Shown: positions 25,221-33,873, counted from the stretch's first letter. The stretch is DNA of 64,000 nucleotides from Lachnospiraceae bacterium (GCA_014804675.1 JAAUZH010000009.1:97684-161683); one strand, 5' to 3'. Program-made: numbers and translations. Notes: generated by a model not told the origin, from the sequence alone.

Positions 25221-25508
25221 TTAGGATTTCATACGTTGAAATACCAGTTCATAACCATCACTGCCATAATTTAAGGAACGGTTCACCCTGCTGATGGTAG
25301 CAGTAGAGGCTCCGGTTTTTTCGGCAATTTCCAGATAAGTTTTCTGCTCCTTCAGCATGGCTGCTACCTCAAAACGCTGAGACAGGGACAAAAGCTCATT
25401 GACGGTGCATAAATCTTCAAAGAAAGCATAACATTCTTCCCGGTTTTCCAAGGTCAGAACTGCATCAAACAATTGATTTACCGCATCGGTCTTTAATTTT
25501 TTATTCAT
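25221..25508 (-). CDS. TrpR-like DNA-binding protein, YerC family
   Basis: 95 residues, all helical. The Trp-repressor-like helix-turn-helix is visible in TYLEIAEKTGASTATISRVN, preceded by DLCTVNELLSLSQRFEVAAML. YerC/YecD proteins are widespread in Firmicutes; the ligand and regulon of this one cannot be told. Start is ATG 25508 with GGAGG 5 nt upstream (plus 25514-25518). The stop codon abuts the shared terminator. Confidence 0.92.
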   Translation of the reverse strand: MNKKLKTDAVNQLFDAVLTLENREECYAFFEDLCTVNELLSLSQRFEVAAMLKEQKTYLEIAEKTGASTATISRVNRSLNYGSDGYELVFQRMKS

Positions 25509-25641
25509 AAACACCTCCGGATGAAACAGACTGAAACCGCCCGCAGATTTTCAGGGCGCTGTCAGTGTCAGATACTTTTGTACGATAAAGTTTTACAGTG
25601 ATAACTTATTGAATTTTAACATGGGAAAAACTTATCGTCAA

Positions 25642-26349
25642 CTATTTTAATGCCTGTTTGAATTTTTCTACCGAGCTGTTTACAATCAATTCCTCAGGGA
25701 ACCCGCTTTCCAAAATCAAAGGTCCGGAATAACAACAATTTCCCACATTTGTATCCACATGGGCATCAGAATCCAATATAATAGGAACCTGATGCTTTTC
25801 ACAGGCGGCTAACATGAGTTTATAATTTTCCCTGGCATTTGGCCGGAAGCTGCCAGGTGCCAAGGAAGAGTTGTTGACTTCCAGCAAAGTTTTGGTTTCT
25901 TTTGCTGCTTTTGCAATCTCATCATAATCCACCGGATAACGTCCGTCATCCAAATGACCGATAATGTGGATGCGGGGATTTTCCATGATATTCAGGATGG
26001 TTCTTGTGGTGTCCGCCTTATCCATAAAAGGAATGCAGGGAGGATGCAGGCTTGCAACTGCAATATCCATAGTGGACAACAGTTCCTGTGTCATATCCAC
26101 ACTGCCATCCGTATCTAAAATATTCAGTTCCACTCCAAATAAAAGAGGAAGGGCATAGCCATTCCTATCTAAGCTTTTCAGATTCTGAAAATAGTATTCG
26201 TGACAAGTACCGGGCATACTGGGCGCATGCTCCGTAATGCCTAAAAGTTCCAACCCCTTTTCCTTGGCGGCAGCAGCCATTTCCAAAATGGTGCTATAGG
26301 CATGGCCGCTGGCTATGGTGTGGGTGTGCATATCCAGTACATATTTCAT
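25642..26349 (-). CDS. PHP-domain metal-dependent phosphatase/hydrolase (YcdX-like)
   Basis: 235 residues. PHP-superfamily metal ligands are visible: MHTHT (7-11), GITEHAPSMPG near 38-48, GVELNI near 74, ASLHPP near 104, IIGHLDDGRYPVDY near 137 and LDSDAHVDT near 195. These proteins bind two or three metal ions and hydrolyse phosphate esters; the substrate is unknown. Start is ATG 26349 with GGAGAG close by; an upstream in-frame ATG at 26379 would lie inside the tRNA-Ser gene. Read in the same direction as that tRNA, 20 nt downstream of it. Confidence 0.92.
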   Translation of the reverse strand: MKYVLDMHTHTIASGHAYSTILEMAAAAKEKGLELLGITEHAPSMPGTCHEYYFQNLKSLDRNGYALPLLFGVELNILDTDGSVDMTQELLSTMDIAVASLHPPCIPFMDKADTTRTILNIMENPRIHIIGHLDDGRYPVDYDEIAKAAKETKTLLEVNNSSLAPGSFRPNARENYKLMLAACEKHQVPIILDSDAHVDTNVGNCCYSGPLILESGFPEELIVNSSVEKFKQALK

Positions 26350-26369
26350 AGTAACTCTCCAATCAAAAA

Positions 26370-26453
26370 CGGAGGACAAGGGATTCGAACCCTCGGTGCC
26401 AGGGGCACACAGCTTTTCGAGAGCTGCACCTTAAACCACTCGGACAATCCTCC
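26370..26453 (-). tRNA. tRNA-Ser (anticodon CGA)
   Basis: Read on minus from 26453. Acceptor GGAGGAT/GTCCTCC; anticodon stem CAGCT/AGCTG with loop CTCGAAA, anticodon CGA; a long variable arm GTGCC-CCT-GGCAC typical of serine tRNAs; T arm with GTTCGAATC. The discriminator is G and CCA is not encoded. Confidence 0.93.
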
Positions 26454-26495
26454 GGATTTTAGAAATGCAGTGGAATGGAAATATTCCACTCAAAT

Positions 26496-26523
26496 AGTAT
26501 AACAAATTGTGGGGGAAATGCAA
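26496..26523 (-). promoter_or_regulatory. Promoter of tRNA-Ser
   Basis: On minus: TTGCAT (26518-26523), 16-nt spacer, extended -10 TGT-TATACT (26496-26501). A TGGAAT/ATTCCA hairpin lies between it and the tRNA. Confidence 0.72.
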
Positions 26524-26552
26524 GGAGAAAAATGTTATAATTTTTCCAGTGA

Positions 26553-26782
26553 TAACAGTTCAGCCCGCTTGGGAGGGGAGTGCATTTGGAAGGCATGGAG
26601 CCGGCAGAGCATATAGTAGTCTGTCAGACACGCTTTCGCTCTGCAAAGACGCAACAGTACTAACGCACCCAAATACGGTGCGTAAGTGCTGGCGACTTTG
26701 CCAAGGTCTGACAGACTACTATATGCTCTGCCGGCTCCATGCCTTCCAAATGCACTCCCCTCCCAGGCGGGCTGAACTGTTA
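26553..26782. repeat. Palindromic element, family 1 copy 4 (core on minus)
   Basis: Arms TAACAGTTCAG (from 26553) and CTGAACTGTTA (to 26782) are complementary over about 75 nt with one wobble position near 26568. The core (26630-26705) is 76 nt, in reverse orientation. It sits between divergent tRNA-Ser and DUF1836 transcription units. Confidence 0.92.
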
Positions 26783-26812
26783 CCGGGCATCACTTCTAAA
26801 AAACTTTCCATA

Positions 26813-26841
26813 TTTACAAATAGTTTTAAATACCGTATAAT
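26813..26841 (+). promoter_or_regulatory. Promoter of the DUF1836 gene
   Basis: TTTACA (26813-26818), 17-nt spacer, perfect TATAAT (26836-26841), directly after palindrome copy 4. Confidence 0.85.
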
Positions 26842-26863
26842 CTAGTGAAGAGGTGAAAGACAG

Positions 26864-27514
26864 ATGAAAATAGTATCAGGAGACTTATTGAACAGCATAT
26901 TAAATAGTCTGGAACAGATTGATTATGTGAAAACGGAAGACATTCCCAACATAAATTTATATATGGATCAGGTCACGACTTTTATGGATGAAAAAATGAA
27001 AAGCGCTGCAAGACATCCGGAGGAAGATAAAATACTGACCAAAACCATGATCAACAATTATGCCAAGAACAATTTGCTGCCGCCGCCTGTGAAAAAGAAA
27101 TATACAAAGGAACATATGCTGCTGCTTATTTTTATATACTATTTTAAGGGAATCTTATCCATAGGTGATATCAGCAGACTTTTGGAGCCTTTAACCGGGC
27201 GGTTTTTTTATGAAAAGGAAGGATTGGGGCTGGAGGATATATATAATGAAGTGTTCAGCCTGGAAAAAGCTGAAGTGGAGCGCATGAAAAAAGACGTTGC
27301 CGAAAAGTTCCAAAAGGCGGAAGAGACTTTTGCGGATGCCCCGGAGGAGAACTTGGAATTTCTGCATCAGTTTGCCTTTATCTGTATGTTGAGCTTTGAT
27401 GTGTATGTAAAAAAGCAGATAATTGAAAAAATGATTGATAATATGGAAAACTCTAGGAACGAAAGTCCGTCATCCGGAAAAAAGGAACCGAAGGAAAAGA
27501 AGAAAGAAAAATAG
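26864..27514 (+). CDS. DUF1836 family protein
   Basis: 216 residues. The DUF1836 core is recognisable around 62-100: LTKTMINNYAKNNLLPPP, KKKYTKEHMLLLIFIYYFK and GILSIGDISRLLEPL. The family looks like a helix-turn-helix/MerR-related fold and is common in Clostridia; no function is established. The C-terminus is lysine and glutamate rich and poorly conserved in character. GAGGTGA precedes ATG 26864. The next gene begins 27 nt later in the same frame, so the two form an operon. Confidence 0.9.
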   Translation: MKIVSGDLLNSILNSLEQIDYVKTEDIPNINLYMDQVTTFMDEKMKSAARHPEEDKILTKTMINNYAKNNLLPPPVKKKYTKEHMLLLIFIYYFKGILSIGDISRLLEPLTGRFFYEKEGLGLEDIYNEVFSLEKAEVERMKKDVAEKFQKAEETFADAPEENLEFLHQFAFICMLSFDVYVKKQIIEKMIDNMENSRNESPSSGKKEPKEKKKEK

Positions 27515-27541
27515 AAAGAAAATAGAAAGAGATTAGCGACT

Positions 27542-29731
27542 ATGCCAGATGGAATTACAATTGTTTTAGATCCGGGCCATGGCGGGGAAAACCTGGGATT
27601 GAATTATAACGGACACGTTGAGAAAGAGATGAATCTGATCGTTGCCAATGCCATGCGGGAGGAGCTTTTAAAATATGATAATGTGAACGTATACTTGACG
27701 CATGAAGATGACAGGAATATGTCTTTAAAGGAACGTGCCGTATATGGAAAAGAAGCAGGGGCTGATGTTCTCATCAGCCTTCATTTTAATATGTCTGAAG
27801 AACACACCCATTTTGGTTCTGAAGTTTGGATTCCCTCCAAGGGGCTTCCCTATCGTCAGATGCATTCCTTAGGAGATGTGTTTTTAGAAGAGTTTGAAGG
27901 AATCGGCCTTCATACAAGAGGAGTAAAGACAAGGCTCAATGACCGTGGGACGGATTATTATGGAATCATCAGAGAGTCGGAGGCATTGGATATTCCGGCT
28001 ATGATAGTGGAGCATTGCTATGCAGATTACAAAACAGACACACCTTACATAGAAACAACGGAAGAGCTAAAACGATTTGGGCAGCTGGATGCAAGGGCGG
28101 TGGCCAAGTACTATGGACTTACCTCAAAGGAGCTTGGAGTGGATTATAGCTCTTATGTAAAAAATGGCTATTATATACCGGAGGAGCCTGTTGGAAGCGA
28201 TGCAACAGGACCGGTGGATGCCCGGATTTATATGCTTTCTTCTACAGAGACTTATGAAGGCAGCACGGAACAGGAAAAGGAGCAGGGGATATCTGCCAGC
28301 TTTTTGCTTTCCGCAAGGGAAGAAGAAAGCAAGATAGCCTATTATTCCTACAGTCTTGACGGAGGAGAAAATTATACGGAATTGTTTCCCTGGCAGGGAA
28401 ATGACAGCAGCATGGTGGTGGAGATTGAAGGAATCCAGCAGGGAGACCGGCTGGTTGCCAAAATATATAATGGACATACGGTAGGAAGCGAAACGAATTT
28501 ATTAAAATTCGGAGAGCCGGTTCCGGAAATGGAAGCAGGAGAAGAGGAGGAAGAAATAGAAGAAGTGGAAGAAGAAGCCTTCCGGGAGGAAAAGGAAGGA
28601 AGCTCTTTTACAAGGTTCTTTTGGGCAAATGATGAAGCTGCTGCTTCCGATTACAGAAAAAATATGTCAATCTTTTTTGTAGTGCTGCTGATTATCGCAT
28701 TCATATTGGGAGTTACCTTATCTGTGCAGGGAAGAAAAGAAAAAATAAAAAAGACACTTATGGTTTATATGGGAGCAGCATTGCTTCTTTTTGGAGTTGT
28801 TCATGGGATTCATATTTATGTGATACATCAGGTGGACACCAAGGTGGAAACCCTTGCAGAAAGGAAAGAGGAGCTGCCGGAGGAAGAGCTGGAAGAACCG
28901 GAAAGAGTTCTGTTAGAGAGCTTTTTGAAGGAAGAGGATACAATGTCCCGGGAAGAAGCAAATGTATTATTAGAGCAAAAAAAGCAGACAGAAATCGTAT
29001 ATGATATTGCAGAAGGCTACCTTCGTGTGGAAACGTTAGAGGGTGTGCCGAGAAATTCCTATGATTTTGGATTCCTCACGGAAGAAAACGGCTATAAGGC
29101 ATACCGGGACAGTAATGGGATTTCTGCAATCCGGGGTATCGACGTGTCCAAGTTCCAGGGAAGTATTGACTGGCAGGCAGTAAAAGAAAGCGGAATGGAA
29201 TTTGCCATGATACGGATTGGGATACGAGGTTATGGATCCGGAGAAATGGTGTTGGATGAAAGGTTTTATGAAAACCTCCGAAATGCCCAGTCGGCAGGTC
29301 TTAGAACCGGCGTATATTTCTTTTCCGCAGCAGTTACAGAGGAAGAGGCGGTGGAAGAGGCAGAATTTGTATTAAAGGCATTGGAAGGCTATGAAATAGA
29401 TATGCCAATCGTATTTGACACAGAGCCTGTTTACTATGCGGATGCAAGGACGGATGACTTGACGCCTGTGGAGCTGACGGATATTACGATTGCATTTTGC
29501 GAGAGGATCAAACAGTCTGGTCATACCCCTATGATCTATGCCAATGCCAAAAGGCTTACTACAGTGCTCCACCTGGAGAAGCTGTCAGATTACCAGCTTT
29601 GGTATGCGGATTATCAGGAAAAGCCATTGTATCCCTACCAATACACAATGTGGCAGTATACGGAAAAAGGGACAGTGCCCGGCATTCAGGGAAATGTGGA
29701 CATTGATTTATATTTTCAAACGAATGGATGA
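27542..29731 (+). CDS. Two-hydrolase cell-wall enzyme: amidase_3, membrane hairpin, GH25 muramidase
   Basis: 729 residues. Residues 5-195 are a zinc amidase_3 domain that cuts the MurNAc-L-Ala bond: His13 (DPGHGG), Glu27, His81 (SLHFN) and Glu157 (IVEHC). Residues 215-330 look like an extracellular beta domain. An acidic linker leads to two membrane helices (about 374-395 and 405-428) joined by a basic loop (QGRKEKIKK). Residues 527-725 are a GH25 muramidase (GIDVSKFQGSIDW, then VFDTEP). There is no signal peptide, and the basic loop predicts both enzyme domains outside. The RBS is weak; in-frame stop 27512-27514 excludes a longer N-terminus. Confidence 0.92.
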   Translation: MPDGITIVLDPGHGGENLGLNYNGHVEKEMNLIVANAMREELLKYDNVNVYLTHEDDRNMSLKERAVYGKEAGADVLISLHFNMSEEHTHFGSEVWIPSKGLPYRQMHSLGDVFLEEFEGIGLHTRGVKTRLNDRGTDYYGIIRESEALDIPAMIVEHCYADYKTDTPYIETTEELKRFGQLDARAVAKYYGLTSKELGVDYSSYVKNGYYIPEEPVGSDATGPVDARIYMLSSTETYEGSTEQEKEQGISASFLLSAREEESKIAYYSYSLDGGENYTELFPWQGNDSSMVVEIEGIQQGDRLVAKIYNGHTVGSETNLLKFGEPVPEMEAGEEEEEIEEVEEEAFREEKEGSSFTRFFWANDEAAASDYRKNMSIFFVVLLIIAFILGVTLSVQGRKEKIKKTLMVYMGAALLLFGVVHGIHIYVIHQVDTKVETLAERKEELPEEELEEPERVLLESFLKEEDTMSREEANVLLEQKKQTEIVYDIAEGYLRVETLEGVPRNSYDFGFLTEENGYKAYRDSNGISAIRGIDVSKFQGSIDWQAVKESGMEFAMIRIGIRGYGSGEMVLDERFYENLRNAQSAGLRTGVYFFSAAVTEEEAVEEAEFVLKALEGYEIDMPIVFDTEPVYYADARTDDLTPVELTDITIAFCERIKQSGHTPMIYANAKRLTTVLHLEKLSDYQLWYADYQEKPLYPYQYTMWQYTEKGTVPGIQGNVDIDLYFQTNG

Positions 29732-29737
29732 ATACAG

Positions 29738-29766
29738 TTTACAAAGTGAAAGAGTTATGCTATACT
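29738..29766 (+). promoter_or_regulatory. Promoter of rpsO
   Basis: TTTACA (29738-29743), 17-nt spacer ending in TGC, TATACT (29761-29766). The leader of about 80 nt contains GGGAGTCTCC and could hold the S15 autoregulatory fold, but I cannot confirm that. Confidence 0.8.
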
Positions 29767-29855
29767 TTCTAGGTATGAATTCAGCCACTGTCTCAGAAAC
29801 GGGAGTCTCCACCCCATTCTTAGCAGAAGGCGGTTAAAAGAAAAGGAGAAAAGAA

Positions 29856-30122
29856 ATGATTTCGAAAGAAAAGAAAACAGCTATTATCAAAGAGTATGCA
29901 AGAACAGAAGGCGATACTGGTTCACCAGAGGTACAAATTGCAGTATTGACCGCAAGAATCAATGAACTGACAGAGCACTTAAAAGTAAATCAGAAAGATC
30001 ATCATTCCAGAAGAGGTCTTCTTAAAATGGTAGGTAGAAGAAGAGGTTTGCTTGACTATTTAAAGAAAACTGACATTGAAAGATACCGCTCATTGATTGA
30101 AAGACTTGGAATCAGAAAATAA
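29856..30122 (+). CDS. rpsO: 30S ribosomal protein S15
   Basis: 88 residues, the standard length. Clear signatures: [33 protein letters not shown] and [11 protein letters not shown]. It binds 16S rRNA near the central-domain junction and helps build the platform of the 30S subunit. AAAAGGAG precedes ATG 29856. It has its own promoter and a terminator before pnp; the rpsO-pnp neighbourhood is conserved in many bacteria. Confidence 0.98.
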   Translation: MISKEKKTAIIKEYARTEGDTGSPEVQIAVLTARINELTEHLKVNQKDHHSRRGLLKMVGRRRGLLDYLKKTDIERYRSLIERLGIRK

Positions 30123-30144
30123 TTTGGTGCAATGATGTAAATGA

Positions 30145-30170
30145 GGCGGATAGAGATATCCGCCTTTATT
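30145..30170 (+). terminator. Terminator after rpsO
   Basis: GGCGGATA (30145-30152) and TATCCGCC (30157-30164), then TTTATTTAT. Confidence 0.85.
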
Positions 30171-30200
30171 TATATAAGGAAGAAGATGAAAGCCGAGACC

Positions 30201-30244
30201 ACTGAAAGGCACATGAATAAAAAAGGATTCATGTCTGTTTCAGT
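30201..30244 (+). promoter_or_regulatory. Long hairpin in the pnp leader
   Basis: ACTGAAA-ggc-ACATGAAT pairs with ATTCATGT-ctg-TTTCAGT: two helices of 7 and 8 bp separated by a symmetrical internal loop, with an 8-nt loop. No T-tract follows. In E. coli a pnp leader stem is cut by RNase III and used for autoregulation; a similar role here is inferred. Confidence 0.6.
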
Positions 30245-30336
30245 AGTTTCGGAAGCTTCTTCCAGACGGCAGGAGCAGATTGCTTTTGGCGGGTATTATT
30301 ATGGGCATGGCCCGGAATCAGAAAAGGAGAAGAGAT

Positions 30337-32421
30337 ATGTACAAAAATTTCAGTATGGAATTAGCCGGACGTACTTTATCCGTGGATATCGGAAGAGTAT
30401 GCGCACAGGCAAACGGTGCGGCATTGATTAAATATGGCGATACGACCGTATTATCTACCGCAACTGCTTCAGACAAGCCAAGGGAGGGAATCGATTTCTT
30501 TCCTCTTAGCGTAGAATATGAAGAAAAGCTTTATTCCGTTGGTAAAATCCCGGGAGGATTTAATAAAAGAGAAGGAAAGGCATCCGAAAATGCAATTCTT
30601 ACCAGCCGTGTCATCGACAGGCCTATGCGTCCTTTATTCCCTAAGGATTATAGAAATGATGTAACCTTAAACAATATGGTTATGTCCGTGGACCCGGAAT
30701 GCAGGCCGGAGCTTACCGCCATGATCGGTGCGGCACTGGCTACAAGTATTTCGGATATTCCCTTTGACGGTCCTTGCGCCACTACGCAGATTGGTATGGT
30801 GGAAGGTCAGTTCGTGGTAAATCCAAGTCAGGAACAGTGGAAAAACGGGGATTTGAATCTGACAGTGGCATCTACTGCACAAAAAGTAATCATGATTGAG
30901 GCAGGCGCCAATGAAATACCGGAAGATAAAATGATTGAGGCAATTTATATGGCTCATGAAATCAATCAGACGATTATTGCATTTATGAATCAAATCGTGG
31001 CAGAAGTGGGAAAAGAAAAGCATTCCTATACAAGCTGCGCAATACCGGAAGAAATGTTTGCAGCCATGAAGGAAATCGTAACTCCGGAAGAAATGGAAGC
31101 AGCTGTATTTACTGATGAGAAACAGGTGCGGGAAGAGAATATCAGAAATATCAGTGCAAAGCTGGAAGAGGCATTTGCAGAAAAGGAAGACTGGCTTGAA
31201 ATATTAGGAGAAGCTTTATACCAATATCAGAAAAAGACAGTCCGCAAGATGATTTTAAAAGACCACAAGCGTCCGGATGGCCGTGAGATTACCCAGATCA
31301 GACCCCTTGCAGCAGAAGTGGATCTGATTCCGAGAGTACATGGTTCTGCCATGTTTACCCGTGGACAAACTCAGATTTGTACCATCACTACTCTGGCGCC
31401 TCTTTCCGAGCAGCAGAGAATTGACGGATTGGATGTAAATGAAACCAATAAACGCTATATGCATCATTACAATTTCCCATCCTATTCCGTAGGAGAAACA
31501 AAGCCAAGCAGAGGTCCGGGAAGGCGTGAAATCGGTCATGGCGCTTTGGCGGAGAAGGCATTGGTTCCGGTACTGCCCTCAGAAGCAGAATTCCCTTATG
31601 CGATTCGTACTGTGTCAGAAACCTTTGAATCAAACGGTTCTACTTCACAGGCTTCCATTTGTGCCTCCACCATGTCCCTTATGGCAGCAGGCGTCCCCAT
31701 TAAGAAGCAGGTGGCTGGTATATCCTGCGGCCTTGTAACAGGGGATACAGATGATGATTATATTGTCCTTACAGATATTCAGGGCCTTGAAGACTTCTTT
31801 GGAGATATGGACTTTAAGGTGGCAGGCACACATGACGGTATTACTGCTATTCAGATGGACATTAAGATTCATGGCTTGACAAGACCGATTGTGGAGGAAG
31901 CAATCAGAAGGACAAAAGAAGCAAGAGAATATATTTTAAATGAAATCATGACTCCTGCCATTGCAGAGCCTAGAAAAGAAGTAGGTCCTTATGCGCCTAA
32001 GATCATCCAGATTCAAATTGATCCGGAGAAGATTGGCGATGTAGTAGGGCAGAGAGGAAAGACCATCAATACCATTATTGACCGTACAGGAGTTAAGATT
32101 GACATTACCGATGACGGTGCGGTTTCAATCTGCGGAACAGACAGCGATATGATGAACAAGGCGCTGGAAATGGTTCGGATCATTACAACTGATTTTGAAG
32201 AAGGACAAGTATTCAAAGGAAAGGTAGTAAGCATTAAGGAGTTTGGAGCCTTTCTTGAATTTGCACCGGGAAAAGAAGGAATGGTTCATATTTCCAAGAT
32301 TTCCAGGGAAAGAATCAACCGTGTGGAGGATGTGCTGACTTTGGGAGATGAAGTAAAGGTAGTATGCCTTGGAAAAGATAAAATGGGCAGAATCAGCTTT
32401 TCCATGAAGGATGTACAATAA
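30337..32421 (+). CDS. pnp: Polyribonucleotide nucleotidyltransferase (PNPase)
   Basis: 694 residues. Two RNase PH-like domains are separated by a helical domain (the second has KPSRGPGRREIGHGALAEKAL and SNGSTSQASICA), followed by a KH domain (about 552-610; VVGQRGKTINTIIDRTGVKI) and an S1 domain (about 622-690; GQVFKGKVVSIKEFGAFLEF). It degrades RNA 3' to 5' with phosphate and is part of the degradosome. Start is ATG 30337 with AAGGAG at 30324-30329; ATG 30280 lacks a site. Confidence 0.98.
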   Translation: MYKNFSMELAGRTLSVDIGRVCAQANGAALIKYGDTTVLSTATASDKPREGIDFFPLSVEYEEKLYSVGKIPGGFNKREGKASENAILTSRVIDRPMRPLFPKDYRNDVTLNNMVMSVDPECRPELTAMIGAALATSISDIPFDGPCATTQIGMVEGQFVVNPSQEQWKNGDLNLTVASTAQKVIMIEAGANEIPEDKMIEAIYMAHEINQTIIAFMNQIVAEVGKEKHSYTSCAIPEEMFAAMKEIVTPEEMEAAVFTDEKQVREENIRNISAKLEEAFAEKEDWLEILGEALYQYQKKTVRKMILKDHKRPDGREITQIRPLAAEVDLIPRVHGSAMFTRGQTQICTITTLAPLSEQQRIDGLDVNETNKRYMHHYNFPSYSVGETKPSRGPGRREIGHGALAEKALVPVLPSEAEFPYAIRTVSETFESNGSTSQASICASTMSLMAAGVPIKKQVAGISCGLVTGDTDDDYIVLTDIQGLEDFFGDMDFKVAGTHDGITAIQMDIKIHGLTRPIVEEAIRRTKEAREYILNEIMTPAIAEPRKEVGPYAPKIIQIQIDPEKIGDVVGQRGKTINTIIDRTGVKIDITDDGAVSICGTDSDMMNKALEMVRIITTDFEEGQVFKGKVVSIKEFGAFLEFAPGKEGMVHISKISRERINRVEDVLTLGDEVKVVCLGKDKMGRISFSMKDVQ

Positions 32422-32443
32422 TCGGATTTTGATAAAAAAATGG

Positions 32444-32473
32444 GAAAAGGGCAGGTATGCCCTTTTCTTTTTT
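32444..32473 (+). terminator. Terminator after pnp
   Basis: GAAAAGGGCA (32444-32453) and TGCCCTTTTC (32458-32467) with a GGTA loop, then six T. Confidence 0.92.
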
Positions 32474-32556
32474 GTATTTAAATGGTAAAATACAACTGTG
32501 TGTATTGAAAAAGGAGAAAAATACTATATTTTGTGATAAGGAAGAAGGAGAATTGT

Positions 32557-33135
32557 ATGGGATTTTTTGGAAACCTGTTTGGAGGGCATAAAAGAGAAAT
32601 TGCAAGATTATATACGGAATTTGGTGAAGAAAAGGCCAGACTTTCCATGGAACATGAAAAGGAAATTGCCCAGTTAAAGGATGATCATGAGCAGGAAATG
32701 ATTAAGATGAAGACGCTGTATCATGAACAGCTGGAAGAGGTGCAGCAGGCATTCCGTAAAAAGACTGCATCCTTGAAAGAGGAATATGAACAATATAAAG
32801 AAGAGTTCGACCCTTCCGGTTTGAAGGAAAGCCACGAAGCGGAAATGGAGAAAATGAAAAACCTTTATAGTGAGCAGCTGGAAGAGGTGGCAAAGGCATT
32901 CCGGGATAAAAACGACAGCATTAAGGAAGAACTGACAGCACAAGAGCAGGATAAGATTGCCAGATTAAATGAGAGCCATGAGGCAGAGCTGGATAAAATG
33001 AGAAAGCTTTATGACGAACAGTTAGAAGAGGTGGCAGCGGCATTTCGGGAAAAGAATGGAAAGCTTCAGGCGCAATTGGATAAACTCAGGAACCAGATAA
33101 GCAGCCTTTTGGCAGTGGAAGAGGACGAAGAATGA
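32557..33135 (+). CDS. Coiled-coil protein with three tandem repeats, function unknown
   Basis: 192 residues. After a short hydrophobic N-terminus (MGFFGNLFGG) the protein is a continuous charged helix. A unit beginning HEAEMEKMKNLYSEQLEEV occurs three times, starting at His44, His93 and His141, with period 48-49 residues and the ending AFRxKN-KEE kept in each. The spacing is a multiple of seven or nearly so, which suits a rod. No signal or membrane segment is clear, though the Gly/Phe-rich tip could touch the membrane. It overlaps the LytTR regulator gene by 4 nt, so the two are co-translated. AAGGAG precedes ATG 32557. Confidence 0.8.
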   Translation: MGFFGNLFGGHKREIARLYTEFGEEKARLSMEHEKEIAQLKDDHEQEMIKMKTLYHEQLEEVQQAFRKKTASLKEEYEQYKEEFDPSGLKESHEAEMEKMKNLYSEQLEEVAKAFRDKNDSIKEELTAQEQDKIARLNESHEAELDKMRKLYDEQLEEVAAAFREKNGKLQAQLDKLRNQISSLLAVEEDEE

Positions 33136-33848
33136 TAAAGGTTGCTTTGTGTGATGATGAAAGGAATATAGTATTTCAATTAAAGAAGCTGATTGAAGAA
33201 CGATACGGAAGAAGCTTTTCTATTATGACTGCTTATAGCCCGGAGGAAATGATTGGCGAATGTCAGGAAATGCATCATAAAATGGCGGATATTCTGATTA
33301 CGGATATCCAGTTTGAAACAGAGAATGGTCAGCAGAGTGGAATCGTGGCTGCAAAGAAAATACAGGACAGGTATCCAAAGACTCAGATTATATTTATGAC
33401 AGGACATCTGGAATATGCTACGGAAATCTTTGAAGCTGCTCCGTCTTATTTTTTGTTAAAGCCAATCGAGAAGGAACACTTATATAAGGCTCTTGATAAG
33501 TCCATTGCAAAATTACAGCATGAAGGAACAAAATCCATACGAATGGAGCTTAAGGGAACTGTGGAAAAGATTCCCGTAAATGAAATATTATATGTAGAAA
33601 ACAAAGGCAGGAATCTTCTTGTACATATGAAAGAGAAAGATAAAAGATTTCACATGAAAATGGGAGAGCTTGAAGCAAAGCTGCCGCCCTGCTTCCTAAG
33701 ATCCCATCAAAGTTATCTGGTGAATATGGATTATATCAGAGAGTTTAATCGAAAAGAGCTGATTCTGCAAAATAATGTAAAAATTCCAATCAGCCGAACA
33801 AAATACCCGGTTACAAAAGAAAAAATCATGCTTCATTTTGATAAGTAG
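33132..33848 (+). CDS. LytTR-family response regulator
   Basis: 238 residues. Receiver domain (1-120) with D8/D9, phosphoacceptor D58 (ILITDIQF), T90 and K110. The LytTR DNA-binding domain (about 135-236) has IPVNEILYVENKGRNLLVHM and FLRSHQSYLVNMDYI. This class binds direct repeats upstream of its targets, usually with a GHKL-type histidine kinase partner. No kinase is next to it; instead it is coupled by ATGA overlap to the repeat coiled-coil gene. It ends 26 nt from the convergent CorC-type gene. Confidence 0.93.
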   Translation: MIKVALCDDERNIVFQLKKLIEERYGRSFSIMTAYSPEEMIGECQEMHHKMADILITDIQFETENGQQSGIVAAKKIQDRYPKTQIIFMTGHLEYATEIFEAAPSYFLLKPIEKEHLYKALDKSIAKLQHEGTKSIRMELKGTVEKIPVNEILYVENKGRNLLVHMKEKDKRFHMKMGELEAKLPPCFLRSHQSYLVNMDYIREFNRKELILQNNVKIPISRTKYPVTKEKIMLHFDK

Positions 33849-33873
33849 CTGTGGCTCTTGTGTCTGTATATGG

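Noticed and set aside
21339..26782. Palindromic repeats as a CRISPR array
   Set aside because: Units are over 200 nt, widely and irregularly spaced, in both orientations, with genes between them and no spacers or cas genes.
29773..29855. S15 autoregulatory leader structure
   Set aside because: The leader has a GGAGTCTCC-like self-complementary piece, but I could not build a convincing known S15-binding fold by eye, so it is not listed as a feature.
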